NCBI GenBank assembly: GCA_947069175.1
Contig: CAMTDV010000018.1
Span: forward strand, 43,102,869-43,166,868
Direction: 5' to 3'
DNA: 64,000 nucleotides
Origin: Scalesia atractyloides
Taxonomy: Eukaryota; Streptophyta; Magnoliopsida; Asterales; Asteraceae
Shown here: piece after piece, positions 1 through 11,453 of the stretch
Layout: every line of letters starts with the position of its first letter
Position numbering within the stretch: position 1 is the first letter of the stretch
Made by a program: the position numbers and the translations under genes
Notes under the pieces: generated by a model
What the model was told of the DNA's origin: nothing
Seen by the model: the letters and a program-made list of their open reading frames with translations, nothing else
Databases searched by the model: none

Positions 1-1
1 A

Positions 2-220
2 GCCACTACTACCGAAGAAACCATTGTTCATGAGTCGAGTTTTGACATCGACGATACAATAAATGGTAAAGATACTGAAGCAATCTCTAGGTTGAAAGTG
101 GAAAAGGAGGTAGAGGAAACTTGTGTAATGGGTGGAAAAGCGAGAGTTATCTTTGGGGAACAAAAAGAGATGATTAGAAGCACTATTAAGGATGAACAGG
201 GGGTAGAGCTGGAAAAATGA
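2..220 (+). pseudogene. LINE ORF1, C-terminal end
   Basis: An open frame runs in from the left edge for 72 codons and ends in TGA at 218-220. It is rich in charged residues (Glu, Lys, Asp) and has no domain that I can name; no zinc knuckle is visible in this short piece. Its place directly before the endonuclease makes it the ORF1 (RNA-binding, gag-like) protein by position. The stop overlaps the ATG of ORF2 (ATGA, 217-220), so the two ORFs are in different frames and share bases. The N-terminal part lies outside the window. Confidence 0.6.
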
Positions 221-625
221 ACTTTGGAACTCTAAATGTAAAGGGGGTGAGGGGTGTAGGGAAGGCCAAAACGGTTAAGGATTTAATTAAAAAAGTTAAT
301 TTGGGTTTCGTTGCAATCCAAGAAACTCAGATTAAAGATTTAGTGGAAGGAACGATTAAAAGGTTTTGGGATGGCTCGAGGTATGAGTATGCGAAAGTCG
401 ACTCAGCGGGTAGATCGGGTGGACTTTTATCTCTATGGAATCCTTGTTTATTGAAGGCGAATTTGGTAAAAAAGGAGCAGAATTATCTTCAGAATTATCT
501 TCTGGTGAAAGGTGAGTTAATAGGTGCAACTACCGAGTTGATTGTTGTAAATGTTTATGGTCCGAATAATGAAACAAAGAGAAGAAAGCTTTGGGAAGAC
601 TTTCTTATGATAAAGAGTACGATGC
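217..625 (+). pseudogene. LINE ORF2, N-terminal part of the endonuclease domain
   Basis: The frame opens at ATG 217 with FGTLNVKGVRG and continues through AIQETQIKD (the QET glutamate of AP-endonuclease-like EN domains), SGGLLSLWNP and VVNVYGPN. These are the usual early blocks of the plant L1 endonuclease, which nicks target DNA to prime reverse transcription. The frame is intact up to KSTM, where E1 was inserted at 626. The same frame resumes at 11454 with GMWILIG. The open frame that continues to 720 is only read-through into the LTR. Confidence 0.88.
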
Positions 626-1729
626 TATCACACCTTAACCCGCAGCGGAATAAGAGTCGGGCCATAATTGGGTTATCAACAAAGCTCATTATGTTTACTA
701 ATATGTTTCATATTTATTAAATCCAAATTACATTTCAATGTTCCAAGTCAAATTCATACAATACAAGGAAAGGAAAAATTAACTAAAATAAATCCATAAT
801 CTAAACTGGTTTATTCTTCTAAGCCGCCCTATATGTTTCTTGCTTCAACTTGATCACCTGTCTCATGTGTAAAAATGGGAAATTTTGGGTCAACAAAAGT
901 TGGCGAGTGAACCTTGTTAAAAACATTTGTTATCAATTCATTATTGTAATTTATTTAGGAAAAATTGTGTAATAATCATATATGAACAAATGTATGTAAA
1001 CATAACGATCACAAACCACCTTGCTTAAACATGAAATAAGAATGACAATGTATATGTTGGCAACGTCCGTTCACGCTCATAGGTAATGGGGAACGGACGG
1101 CCTATGCTAATGTATGTGAGATCAAGGCTCAATCAAACGGAGCCGATCTTATGTTGGCAACGCCTGGTTCACGCTCATAGGTAATGGGGAACAGCTCACG
1201 CTCATAGGTAATGGGGAGCGGCGGCCTATGAAATGTATGTACTGAAATGATAAAATTAATCTAAACTTCAACCACACAAACAATGGATACACATTGAATA
1301 CACATTTGATCATGAACATGATGGATGCACAAATGTTTAATTATAATAAATAAATAACGACACATGATACACCCCAAAATGTGATTAAAACGGGGAATTG
1401 GTAGAGATTCACTCACATTGGGTGCGTTTGTTTGAAGATGTTGAATGCGCATGAGTTTAGGGGATTGATCGACGAGAGATAACTAACCAAATAAATAACG
1501 AAAAGGTACGGTAAGTATGTGGATTTTATTAACTATTTTAATAAGATTTTTGGGTATAATTTTGTGAGTTTAAGGCTACTTTCTAACTTTGAAAACGTTA
1601 TTTTTAAGTATTTTTAATTGATTTTTAAATTAAATAAATAAATAAAAATAAATAAAAAAAGGTTGACTTTGACCGTTGACCGAGACCGTTGACCGTTGAC
1701 CGTTGACCGGTTCGGTCTGTTATATTGTT

Positions 1730-1805
1730 GCACTGAGCGAGGTTCGAACCGGTGACCTCCCGTACGCGTGCACGCAGCTCTACCAGCTGAGCTACGTGTC
1801 TAACC
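1730..1805 (-). other. tRNA-like module T5 in E1 left LTR
   Basis: On the minus strand the head GTTAGACACGTAGCTCAG carries a good A box (TAGCTCAGCTGG) and a 4-bp D-arm GCTC/GAGC. About 36 nt later comes a B box, GGTTCGAACC. The anticodon arm and acceptor stem do not pair properly, so this is tRNA-like, not a working tRNA gene. It is downstream of the LTR TATA box in element sense, so it should be in the element transcript. Confidence 0.75.
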
Positions 1806-1895
1806 CGAAATAATTCTGTTTTTAATTATACTTATATACTATTTAATTTAATCCGAAAATTATTTATTTTTAAAAAGATTTTAAACGTATCGGAC

Positions 1896-1972
1896 CGGTG
1901 CTGACCACAGGTCTCGAACCCGGGACCTGTGGGTTAGCGTGCACACAGTCCACCGCTGGACTGTGTGTCTCA
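1896..1972 (-). other. tRNA-like module T4 in E1 left LTR
   Basis: The minus strand reads an 11-bp perfect stem CACACAGTCCA/TGGACTGTGTG with loop GCGG. This is followed by a second stem CCACAGGTC/GACCTGTGG that encloses a B box (GGTTCGAGACC). The head is homologous to module T5 but has become a long hairpin. Confidence 0.7.
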
Positions 1973-2067
1973 CCTGGTTATTAACTCGGTTTTTATTATA
2001 CTTAACATGGACTGTGAGTCAACCCGGTTCAGTTAAAAAGGCAAATTTTTATTTCGAGCGAGTAAAG

Positions 2068-2142
2068 CTGGGACATGATTCGAACTCGCGTCGCAGGTGT
2101 TATGTGTGCACACAGTCCACCGCTGGACTGTGTGTCTAACCC
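2068..2142 (-). other. tRNA-like module T2 in E1 left LTR
   Basis: On the minus strand GGGTTAGA leads into the 11-bp hairpin CACACAGTCCA/TGGACTGTGTG, then a B-box-like GAGTTCGAATC. Between this and T4, around 1995-2040, there are scraps (ATGGACTGTGAGTCAAC) that may be the remains of the T3 module, which is complete in E2. Confidence 0.65.
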
Positions 2143-2731
2143 GTTTATAAAACCGATTTTAATTAATCTTATGATACAATCCGACTTCGTCTTCTTCGTT
2201 AAATTTTACCCAGAAAAATAAGGTCCGACTGTTTGGTCTGGTTTATGCCTTATCTGGTTTTTTAAACTTTATAAGTAACTTAAAGGTAACGAATGGAAAG
2301 GGTTTGGGGGAAAAAGATATACCGATCAGTGTTGTTCACAGAATTCCGGCAGAGTCTGTCGGTTCTGAAAGTGAACTCCGGCTGTCGACATCAATTAACA
2401 AATTCTGTTCGATTATTACGAAGTTGAGATACTTAATTAAAGTTTAATAGGAGTTGGAAAGATCATACCAGCTCTCAGTGTGATTTCGGAAGTTTCAGAA
2501 AATTTCCGGCGAAGGTGGGGATTTCGACGAACGTTGACTGGGATTGCTTCTGATGGTGGAGTTGTGTTAGTGACAGATTATTCGAATGATTGAAACAGAA
2601 AGGGTTGAAAGAATTACCGTGTGGATGTGAGTCTCGGTTTTCCGGCGACTTACAGTTTTTTTCCGGCGATTGAATTTTTGTCGAGAAAAGGTGCGATTTG
2701 TGAGCGAAAAGGTTTCCGGTGAATTGTGGGT

Positions 2732-2744
2732 GAATTTATAGGGT
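2732..2744 (-). promoter_or_regulatory. TATA box of E1 left LTR
   Basis: The minus strand reads ACCCTATAAATTC. The aligned site in E2 reads CCCTATAAATACC. This marks the U3/R boundary region and places the three minus-strand tRNA-like modules in the transcribed part of the LTR. Confidence 0.65.
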
Positions 2745-3004
2745 AGTATCGAGATGTATGGGGTCTGAATTCGGTCTCAATTCGAAGTCAGTCGTTCTCC
2801 GGCGGTTACGACTGATGTCGCGGGTTCAGACGTCGGTTATAACCGTCGTTAGAGTTAATTCTTCGGTTATCTTGAACGGAAACGTAAATTATCGGCGAAG
2901 TCGTCGGGATTTCCGACGACTGCTATTTGGGCGCGTTTTTGACTGATTTGACTTCCGTGCCTTATTATTTGAATTAATTGATTCAATATGATATCAGAAA
3001 ATCA

Positions 3005-3084
3005 AAGTGGCGGAGCGGTTGATGGTGTGAAGGTTAAGTCTTTGGGGGATTTCCGGCTGACCCGGGTTCGACTCCCGGCAGCCG
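3005..3084 (+). other. class-II (Ser/Leu-like) tRNA-like module, antisense to E1
   Basis: The sequence begins AGTGGCGGAGCGGTTGATGG, an A-box region of Ser/Leu tRNA type. It has a long variable region and a perfect 5-bp T arm, CCGGG-TTCGACT-CCCGG. It is followed at 3085-3095 by T runs (TTTTCCTTTTT) of the kind that stop RNA polymerase III. It lies upstream of the TATA box in element sense and on the opposite strand to the element. The acceptor stem does not close well. Confidence 0.7.
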
Positions 3085-3270
3085 GTTTTCCTTTTTAATT
3101 AATTTATTTTTATATTTTTACAATTATAATTTATATCTTCTAATTTGTTGATTAATTATGAATCATTTAAAATTAAAATAAGCCATAAATGAACAACAAG
3201 AATTTAAAACTGATTGTTCGGTTATTAAACGAAACGGGTTTCGAAAACCCGTTTTTCGACAAATGTTACA

Positions 3271-3284
3271 GTATCCCCTACTTT
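3271..3284 (-). promoter_or_regulatory. E1 polypurine tract
   Basis: The minus strand reads AAAGTAGGGGATAC directly before the left LTR, in the position and composition of a plus-strand priming site. E2 has the matching AGCAGGGGATAC before its 3' LTR. Confidence 0.85.
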
Positions 3285-3303
3285 TAGAATTTCGTCCCGA
3301 AAT

Positions 3304-6300
3304 TTAAGTAGTGGTAGTTACAGGAAAAAGGTGTGGGTATTTCTCGCGCATTGAGTCTTCACGTTCCCAAGTAAACTCAGGTCCTCGTTTCGACTCCTAG
3401 CGTACCCTGACAATTGGGATGCGGCTTCTTCTTAAACGTTTTTCCCCGAAGTCCATAATTTCTACTGGTCTTTCAATAAAATGCATAGATTCATCGAGTT
3501 GAATGTCTTCTAGAGGAATATAGAGATTTTCATCGGCGAGACACTTCTTCAAGTTCGATACGTGGAATGTGGGATGAATTCTGTTGAGTTCCTCCGGTAG
3601 GTCAAGCTTGTAGGCTACAGGTCCTACCCTTTCGAGTATCTTGAAAGGACCTACGTAACGTGGTGCTAGCTTGCCTTTTTGGCCGAAACGAACTACTCCC
3701 TTCCACGGCGATACTTTTAAAAGTACTTGATCGTCAACGTTAAACTCCAAGGGCTTTCGTCGCTTGTCAGCATAGCTCTTTTGACGACTTTGTGCCGCTA
3801 AAAGGTTGTTTCGGATTTGATGAATCTTGTCAGTTGTTTCTTGTATTAATTCTGGACCGGTGATTTGAGCTTCTCCAATTTCGTGCCAACATATTGGTGA
3901 TCGGCACTTACGACCATATAATGCTTCGAAAGGTGCCATGCCGATACTTAAATGAAAGCTGTTGTTGTACGAAAATTCAACTAATGGTAAGTGAGCGTCC
4001 CAATTCCCTTTGAAGTCTATGACACATGCCCGAAGCATGTCTTCAAGAGTTTGAATGGTGCGTTCAGATTGACCATCAGTTTGGGGATGATAAGCGGTGC
4101 TGAGATCTAATCGTGTACCCAAAGCGGCTTGTATAGCTTGCCATGTTCGTGAAGTGAAACGACCATCACGATCTGATATAATGCTTAATGGCACACCATG
4201 ACGGCTTACGATTTCACTGATGTAGATGCGAGCTAGTTTCTCATTTTTTAAGTCTTCGCGAATCGGAATGAAGTGAGCTGATTTTGTAAGACGATCAATG
4301 ATTACCCATATTGTGTCGTACCCACCAGGAGTGCGAGGTAACCCGGTAATGAAGTCCATGGTTATATTTTCCCACTTCCATACGGGTATTTCAGGTTGGA
4401 CCAGAAGTCCTGAGGGTCTTTGGTGTTCAGCTTTCACTTTTGAACAGGTAAGGCACTTGGAAACAAAAACAGCAATATCCTTCTTCATGCCAGGCCACCA
4501 GTAGGTGTATCGAAGGTCCTGATACATCTTGTCGGCTCCTGGATGTACGGAGTATCGTGTCTTGTGAGCCTCTTTCATAAGAGTATCGCGAAGGTTGTTG
4601 TGATCAGGAATCCATATGCGATCTAGATAATACAGAATGCCGTCAGATTTCGTTTCGAGTTTAAGTTCTGCTCCACAAGATAACTCATTGCGTATGTCGT
4701 ATTCTGTTATGGAAACATGTTGAGCTTCTCGGATTTAGTCTTTGATGTTGGTCATGATTTGCGAACATAGAAGGCGAATGGAGTTCGCATAACCCTTTCG
4801 ACTGAGTGCATCGGCCACCACATTTGCTTTGCCAGGATGATACCGAATTTCACAGTCGTAGTCATTAAGAAGTTCGACCCATCTTCGTTGCCTCATATTC
4901 AACTCCTTTTGGTTAAAGATATGTTGGAGGCTCTTGTGGTCAGTGTAAATCTCACACTTGGTACCATAGAGGTAATGTCTCCATATCTTAAGAGCGAACA
5001 CAACGGCTCCAAGTTCTAGGTCGTGAGTAGTGTAGTTCTTCTCATGAGTTTTGAGCTGCCTAGAAACATAGGATATCACTTTTCCCCTTTGCATTAAAAC
5101 ACAGCCTAATCCCTGTCCTGATGCGTAGCAATACACTACAAAGTCATTGCAACCTTCGGGGAGTGTGAGGATAGGAGCATCACAAAGCTTTTGCTTAAGG
5201 GTTTGAAAGGCTTCTTCTTGTTTAGGTCCCCATGCGAAGGGTTTTCCTTTATGTGTCAAAGCCGTGAGTGGTACAGCGATACGAGAGAAATTCGATATGA
5301 AACGACGATAGTAACCAGCCAACCCAAGGAAAGATCGTACTTCGGTTGGGGTACGTGGCGCTTGCCATTCTTGTACTGCTTTGATCTTTGCGGGGTCGAC
5401 ATGAATTCCCTTGTCATTGACGACATGACCAAGGAACTGTACTTCTTTTAACCAAAATTCGCATTTGGAGAATTTAGCGTAAAGCTTTTCGGTCTTCAAG
5501 AGTGTGAGGAGGAGTCGAAGGTGTCGTTCATGGTCAGTCTTAGACTTTGAGTAAATGAGAATATCGTCGATGAAGACTATAACAAAGCGATCAAGATAGG
5601 GTTTGCAAACTCTGTTCATTAAGTCCATGAAGACGGCTGGAGCGTTGGTTAGATCAAATGGCATAACCATGAATTCATAGTGACCATATCGAGTTCGGAA
5701 GGCGGTCTTTGGGACGTCTTCTTCATGTACTCTGAGTTGGTGATAACCGGAACGAAGGTCGATCTTTGAAAAACAAGTGGCACCCTGGAGTTGGCCTAGA
5801 AGATCATCGATGCGAGGTAAAGGATAGCGATTTTTGACCGTTAATTTGTTGAGTTCCCTGTAATCAATACACATGCGAAAGGTCCCATCTTTCTTCTTTA
5901 CAAACAGAACAGGTGCACCCCAAGGCGATGAGCTAGGACGTATGAATCCCTTGTCGGTCAGTTCTTGCAATTGACTGGCCAGCTCTTGCATCTCGGATGG
6001 GGCTAACCTATAAGGAGATTTCGCGACGGGTGTAGCGCCAGGTATAAGGTCGATGCAGAATTCGACTTCTCTCTTGGGAGGAAGTCCGGCGATGTCGTCG
6101 GGAAAAACTTGCGGGAATTCTTTCACTACGGGTATATCTTCGAGTTTCTTCTCTTTGTCTCCCTTCTTGACAACGTGGGTTAGAAATGCTACATAATTCT
6201 TGCGGAGATATCTTCGGGCTTGAAGACAGGACATCAGCTTGAGTCCTTTCGAAGGGGTTTCTCCAAAGATTCGTAGAGTTTGACCGTCTGCAAGAGGAAT

Positions 6301-7977
6301 GCGAATGAACTTCTCACGGCATACTACTTCAGCCTGATGTTGGCTGTGCCAATCCATGCCGATTATAATGTCAAAACTTCCCAACTTCATAGGAATGAGG
6401 TCAACAGGAAAATCGTGATCGTTTAGAGTAAAGGTACAGTTTCGGATAATGGAGTTTAATGAGACTGGTTTTCCGTCAGCAACTTCTACCGTTATGGATT
6501 CCATAAGTTTGTCACGAGTTTGATTGAGGATGGGTTCAAATTCTAAGGACACAAAACTCTTATCCGCGCCAGTATCAAATAACACGGATGCATAACTACC
6601 ATTGACGAGAAACGTACCGTTAACCACGTTGTTGTCGGCTCTAGCTTGGTTGGCGTTGATGTTAAATGCTCTTCCTCTAGCAGGTGGAGGAGCTTGGTTA
6701 GCTTGGTTCACTGGATTCGCTTGAGCTTGAGCATGTATGATGTTCACCAAGCGTGGACACGTGTTTCTAAAGTGGTTTGGGTCACCACAATTGTAGCAAG
6801 CCCGCATGGGTTGCATCATGGGGTAGTTGGGTTGATAGTAGGTTTGGGTTGTATGTTGTGTAGGTGGTGGTAGTAGGGGTTGTTGGGTTTGACCCATTAT
6901 TTGATGGTGGGTTTGAGTTGTGGGTTGGTTGCGGTTCATTCGTTGCAGTGAGCGGCAGGCTTGGATGGTGTGACCTGCACGGCCACAACCGGTGCAATAT
7001 TGACAGTGGTATTCGGGGGAGTGATGGTATTGACAACGGGTGCACTTTGGGTAAGGACCAGAGTATTGCCTTTTGTATGGTGCGGGTGAAGGAGTAACTT
7101 GTGTGATGGGTGCAGCAGGGATGGGGAAATTTGTTTGAGTGACGGCAAAATTTCTGGTATTTCGCTTCCTCTTGTTTGAAAATTTTGAGGATGAGGTGGG
7201 GTGGTTGGAAGTTTGGCCCTCAACGGGGGCTTTCTTTTTCTCCTCTTTGAACTTACCGTTTCTGATGCGGTTCTCGGTAAGTTCGGTGGCTAATTCCATG
7301 GCGGCTTCGAGGGTTGCAGGCGAAGTGCTGAGGATTGAGTCTTGAATCTTCGAGGGAAGGCCTCGAATATAGTGTTCCACCAAACGGTACACGGGGGTGA
7401 ACAAGTTAGGAACCATCTGGTTCAGCTCAAGAAATCTTTTGTTGTAGGAAGTGTGATCCCCTTCCTTTTGCTTCAGCGAGTGGAATTCGTCTTCCAACTT
7501 CTTGAGTTCGCTTCTTGGGCAGAAGCGTTTTGTCATTATTTCCCTTAACTCTTCCCAAGTTAAGGCCATCGCATCTTCTACTCCTCTCTTACCCTTCTCG
7601 GTGTTCCACCAGGTCAGGGCTACCCCAAATAATCTCCCGGTTGCGTAACGTACCTTGCGATCCTCGGGACAATCGCAATTTAGGAAAGTGTTTTCCATTT
7701 CCTCAAACCAGTGGAGGAGAGCGGTGACACCTTCGGTCCCTTCGAACTTTGGGGGATCGCAAGACTTGAAGTGCTTGTAGGAGCACTTCTTGGAGGAGGG
7801 GTTGTCGATGTTTTGATCCTCTTGATTTGGTGGGTTGACAGGATTTGCAGTGAGAGCTTGCTGAACTTGAACTACAATATCAGGAAGTACTGCGGCCATT
7901 TGTTTTGCAATTTGAGTGGCCAAGCGTTCGTTTGACCTTCCTGACTTTCGTCCTCCACGTAGCTGCCTACCCGACAT
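3304..7977 (-). pseudogene. E1 gag-pol polyprotein, broken by two in-frame stops
   Basis: A single frame starts with MSGRQLRGGR. Residue positions: retrotransposon gag about 65-230; two CCHC knuckles (C328/C331/H336/C341 and C394/C397/H402/C407); protease DTGA at 468-471; RT about 640-815 with FIDD at 802-805; RNase H from about 945, where the expected first catalytic Asp is Tyr (YAS, 951). A TAA at 4735-4737 interrupts the frame between RNase H and integrase. The frame then resumes with the HHCC zinc region (SVHPG, CLTC) and the D,D,E core (MDFITG, SDRDG, GQSERT). A TAG at 3397-3399 cuts a tail that otherwise runs to TAA at 3304 and contains TWERED and YPHLF, like the atypical chromodomain end of Tekay elements. 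The stops, the RNase H change and MPFDLTNAP in RT say that it is inactive. Confidence 0.93.
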
Positions 7978-8768
7978 CTACAGGAATATACATAGGAAGA
8001 TGGTGAGTTTATGGAGTGTTTAGGGGTCATGTGTCAAAAAAAATGAAATTAACATAAATATCAATAATGCAACCACATCCATAGGATGTCTTGGGTTAGC
8101 TCATGTTGGGCCTCAAATGTCCCCCATACCTTCACCTGTATAGTCATGTGGGCCCCCATGACTATTGGCTTGGTAGAATTCACATTAGTATTGGCGATTT
8201 AAACACTCGCATAACCCGAATGAAAACCACAAAATATGTTTACAAGATGTATGGTCGGAATGTGTCCAGGTGTAGACACAATGACAACTCAAAGTGGGGT
8301 TAGCTCACACGACGTTTGGTATAGCATGCTTTGGCCTAATAGGTACCTCGTACTCTCATCGTTAGTCCCCAGGTAGGCAAACTGGCCCTTTATTTTGGAT
8401 TTATACGAATGCCAAGCCTAGACAGGACGTTCCGACTACCAGTACTGGTACCCTTCCAGTTACTACATGCCTGTCATGAGAACTCACTTTGATGAGATTT
8501 GAAAATACAAAAATCATTGTAAAGCAATCATGAAAATGATGTGGTGTGTGCTTTCATGGGTATGATATGTTATGAGAATATGATTTATGATAGGCATTGT
8601 ATAATGATATGTACTTATTACATGCTTGCATAACATTGAATATAACAATAAACATAAAGCATATAAGCATCATGAATTTTGCATGTAACACCCAAAAATT
8701 TAAAATTTCTAAGCAACTATAGTATAGGCTCTAAGGGTCTAATAACTTATCCTATATCCCTATAGTCA
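7978..8768 (-). other. E1 untranslated leader
   Basis: About 790 bp between the primer site and the gag start, without a coding frame. Several blocks are near-identical to the leader of E2, for example the minus-strand complement of 8275-8400 and E2 39415-39530 (both contain ACTAACGATGAGAGTACGA and GGCCAAAGCATGC). Packaging or dimerisation signals are likely here, but none is proven by sequence alone. Confidence 0.7.
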
Positions 8769-8782
8769 TGGCTCTGATACCA
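8769..8782 (-). promoter_or_regulatory. E1 primer-binding site (initiator Met tRNA)
   Basis: The minus strand reads TGGTATCAGAGCCA, complementary to the 3' end of plant initiator Met tRNA. It lies three bases inside the right LTR, the 5' LTR in element sense. Confidence 0.92.
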
Positions 8783-9907
8783 ATCTGTCACACCCCGACC
8801 CGCAGCGGAATAAGAGTCGCGACATAATTGGGTTATCACCAAAGCTCATGATGTTTACTAATATGTTTCATATTTATTAAATCCAAATTACATTTCAATG
8901 TTCCAAGTCAAATTCATACAATACAAGGAAAGGAAAAATTAACTAAAATAAATCCATAATCTAAACTGGTTTATTCTTCTAAGCCGCCCTATATGTTTCT
9001 TGCTTCAACTTGATCACCTGTATCATGTGTAAAAATGGGAAATTTTGGGTCAAAAAAGTTGGCGAGTGAACCTTGTTAAAAACATTTGTTATCAATTCAT
9101 TATTGTAATTTATTTAGGAAAAATTGTGCAATAATCATATATGAACAAATGTATGTAAACATAACGATCACAAACCACCTTGCTTAAACATGAAATAAGA
9201 ATGACAATGTATATGTTGGCAACGTCCCGTTCACGCTCATAGGTAATGGGGAACGGACGGCCTATGCTAATGTATGTGAGATCAAGGCTCAATCAAACGG
9301 AGCCGATCTTATGTTGGCAACGCCTGGTTCACGCTCATAGGTAATGGGGAACAGCTCACGCTCATAGGTAATGGGGAGCGGCGGCCTATGAAATGTATGT
9401 ACTGAAATAATAAAATTAATCTAAACTTCAACCACACAAACAATGGATACACATTGAATACACATTTGATCATGAACATGATGGATGCACAAATGTTTAA
9501 TTATAATAAATAAATAACGACACATGATACACCCCAAAATGTGATTAAAACGGCGAATTGGTAGAGATTCACTCACATTGGGTGCGTTTGTTTGAAGATG
9601 TTGAATGCGCACGAGTTTAGGGGATTGATCGACGAGAGATAACTAACCAAATAAATAACGAAAATGCACGGTAAGTATGTGGATTTTATTAACTAAATAA
9701 GATTTTTGGGTATAATTTTGTGAGTTTAAGGCTACTTTCTAACTTTGAAAACGTTATTTTTAAGTATTTTTAATTGATTTTTAAATTAAATAAATAAATA
9801 AAAATAAATAAAAAAAATGTTGACTTTGACTGTTGACCGAGACCGTTGACCGTTGACCGTTGATCGTTGGCCGTTGACTGTTGACCGGTTCGGTCGGTTA
9901 TATTGTT

Positions 9908-10316
9908 GCACTGAGCGAGGTTCGAACCGGTGACCTCCCGTACGCGTGCACGCAACTCTACCAACTGAGCTATGTGTATAACCCGAAATAATTCTGTTTT
10001 TAATTATACTTATATACTATTTAATTTAATCCGAAAATTATTTATTTTTAAAAAGATTTTAAACGTATCGGACCGGTGCTGACCACAGGTCTCGAACCCG
10101 GGACCTGTGGGTTAGCGTGCACACAGTCCACCGCTGGACTGTGTGTCTCACCTGGTTATTAACTCGGTTTTTATTATACTTAACATGGACTGTGAGTCAA
10201 CCCGGTTCAGTTAAAAAGGCAAATTTTTATTTCGAGCGAGTAAAGCTGGGACATGATTCGAACTCGCGTCGCAGGTGTTATGTGTGCACACAGTCCACCG
10301 CTGGACTGTGTGTCTA
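9908..10316 (-). other. three tRNA-like modules (T5, T4, T2) in E1 right LTR
   Basis: T5 is at 9908-9982, T4 at 10076-10150 and T2 at 10246-10316, all on the minus strand. T5 has extra changes here (GAGTTG in place of GAGCTG after the D loop), which break one D-arm pair. T4 and T2 keep both 11-bp hairpin arms unchanged. Confidence 0.7.
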
Positions 10317-11182
10317 ACCCGTTTATAAAACCGATTTTAATTAATCTTATGATACAATCCGACTTCGTCTTCTTCGTTAAATTTTACCCAGAAAAATAAG
10401 GTCCGACTGTTTGGTCTGGTTTATGCCTTATCTGGTTTTTTAAACTTTATAAGTAACTTAAAGGTAACGAATGGAAAGGGTTTGGGGGAAAAAGATATAC
10501 CGATCAGTGTTGTTCACAGAATTCCGGCAGAGTCTGTCGGTTCTGAAAGTGAACTCCGGCTGTCGACATCAATTAACAAATTCTGTTCGATTATTACGAA
10601 GTTGAGATACTTAATTAAAGTTTAATAGGAGTTGGAAAGATCATACCAGCTCTCAGTGTGATTTCGGAAGTTTCAGAAAATTTCCGGCGAAGGTGGGGAT
10701 TTCGACGAACGTTGACTGGGATTGCTTCTGATGGTGGAGTTGTGTTAGTGACAGATTATTCGAATGATTGAAACAGAAAGGGTTGAAAGAATTACCGTGT
10801 GGATGTGAGTCTCGGTTTTCCGGCGACTTACAGTTTTTTTCCGGCGATTGAATTTTTATCGAGAAAAGGTGCGATTTGTGAGCGAAAAGGTTTCCGGTGA
10901 ATTGTGGGTGAATTTATAGGGTAGTATCGAGATGTATGGGGTCTGAATTCGGTCTCAATTCGAAGTCAGCCGTTCTCCGGCGGTTACGACTGATGTCGCG
11001 GGTTCAGACGTCGGTTATAACCGTCGTTAGAGTTAATTCTTCGGTTATCTTGAACGGAAACGTAAATTATCGGCGAAGTCGTCTGGATTTCCGACGACTG
11101 CTATTTGGGCGCGTTTTTTACTGATTTGACTTCCGTGCCTTATTATTTGAATTAATTGATTCAATATGATATCAGAAAATCA

Positions 11183-11262
11183 AAGCGGCGGAGCGGTTGA
11201 TGGTGTGAAGGTTAAGTCTTTGGGGGATTTCCGGCTGACCCGGGTTCGACTCCCAGCAGCCG
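11183..11262 (+). other. class-II tRNA-like module in E1 right LTR
   Basis: Copy of 3005-3084 with two visible changes: AGCGGCGG at the head and CCCAG in the T arm, which breaks one T-stem pair. The T runs TTTTCCTTTTT follow. Confidence 0.65.
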
Positions 11263-11453
11263 GTTTTCCTTTTTAATTAATTTATTTTTATATTTTTACA
11301 ATTATAATTTATATCTTCTAATTTGTTGATTAATTATGAATCGTTTAAAATTAAAATAAGCCATAAATGAACAACAAGAATTTAAAACTGATTGTTCGGT
11401 TATTAAACGAAGCGGGTTTCGAAAACCCGTTTTTCGACAAATGTTACAGATGC

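Larger units (their letters stand above)
626..3270 (-). repeat. E1 left LTR (3' LTR in element sense), 2645 bp
   Basis: This matches 8786-11448 along its whole length with scattered substitutions and small indels, for example in the run of short GTTGACC units near 1680. It ends in TGTTACA. It is unusually long and holds a TATA box, three minus-strand tRNA-like modules, one plus-strand class-II tRNA-like module, and repeated short hairpins with the motif CTCATAGGTAATGGGGA around 1075-1225. It has no convincing coding frame: the short open frames at 1261, 1939 and 2758 recur in the other LTR as by-products of the repeat. Confidence 0.95.
626..11448 (-). mobile_element. E1: full-length Ty3/gypsy element, Tekay (Del) type
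   Basis: A 10.8-kb element with two LTRs (626-3270 and 8786-11448), flanked by the 5-bp target duplication GATGC at 621-625 and 11449-11453. Transcription runs right to left. The primer-binding site matches the 3' end of initiator Met tRNA, and the purine tract abuts the left LTR. The single gag-pol frame has the order gag, protease, RT, RNase H, integrase, which is Ty3/gypsy. The integrase tail with TWE and YPHLF suggests the Tekay/Del chromovirus group. The left LTR starts TA instead of TG, a G-to-A change. It is related to E2 at 36408-45940. Confidence 0.95.
8786..11448 (-). repeat. E1 right LTR (5' LTR in element sense), 2663 bp
   Basis: It begins TGTCACACC and ends TGTTACA, and is followed by the target duplication GATGC. 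It keeps the original TG end that the left LTR has lost. A TATA box on the minus strand lies at 10910-10922. Differences from the left LTR are few over 2.6 kb, so the insertion is fairly young compared with the LINE it sits in. Confidence 0.95.

Noticed and set aside
1730..1805. A real tRNA gene (A and B boxes are very good)
   Set aside because: The acceptor stem and anticodon arm do not form, there is no proper anticodon loop, and the sequence recurs in all four LTRs. I call it tRNA-like only.
1939..2139. Short open frames at 1261-1452, 1939-2139 and 2758-2946 and their copies at 9421, 10117 and 10936
   Set aside because: They lie inside the LTR, are repeated because the LTR is repeated, run through hairpins of the tRNA-like modules, and encode no known domain.
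4735..4737. Programmed read-through stop between RNase H and integrase of E1
   Set aside because: A second stop at 3397 and the loss of an RNase H catalytic residue show general decay. Read-through at this position is not known for the family.
3304..7977. Endogenous plant pararetrovirus
   Set aside because: LTRs, target duplication, an integrase with D,D,E and the Tekay-type tail are present, and no movement-protein region is seen, so it is a retrotransposon.
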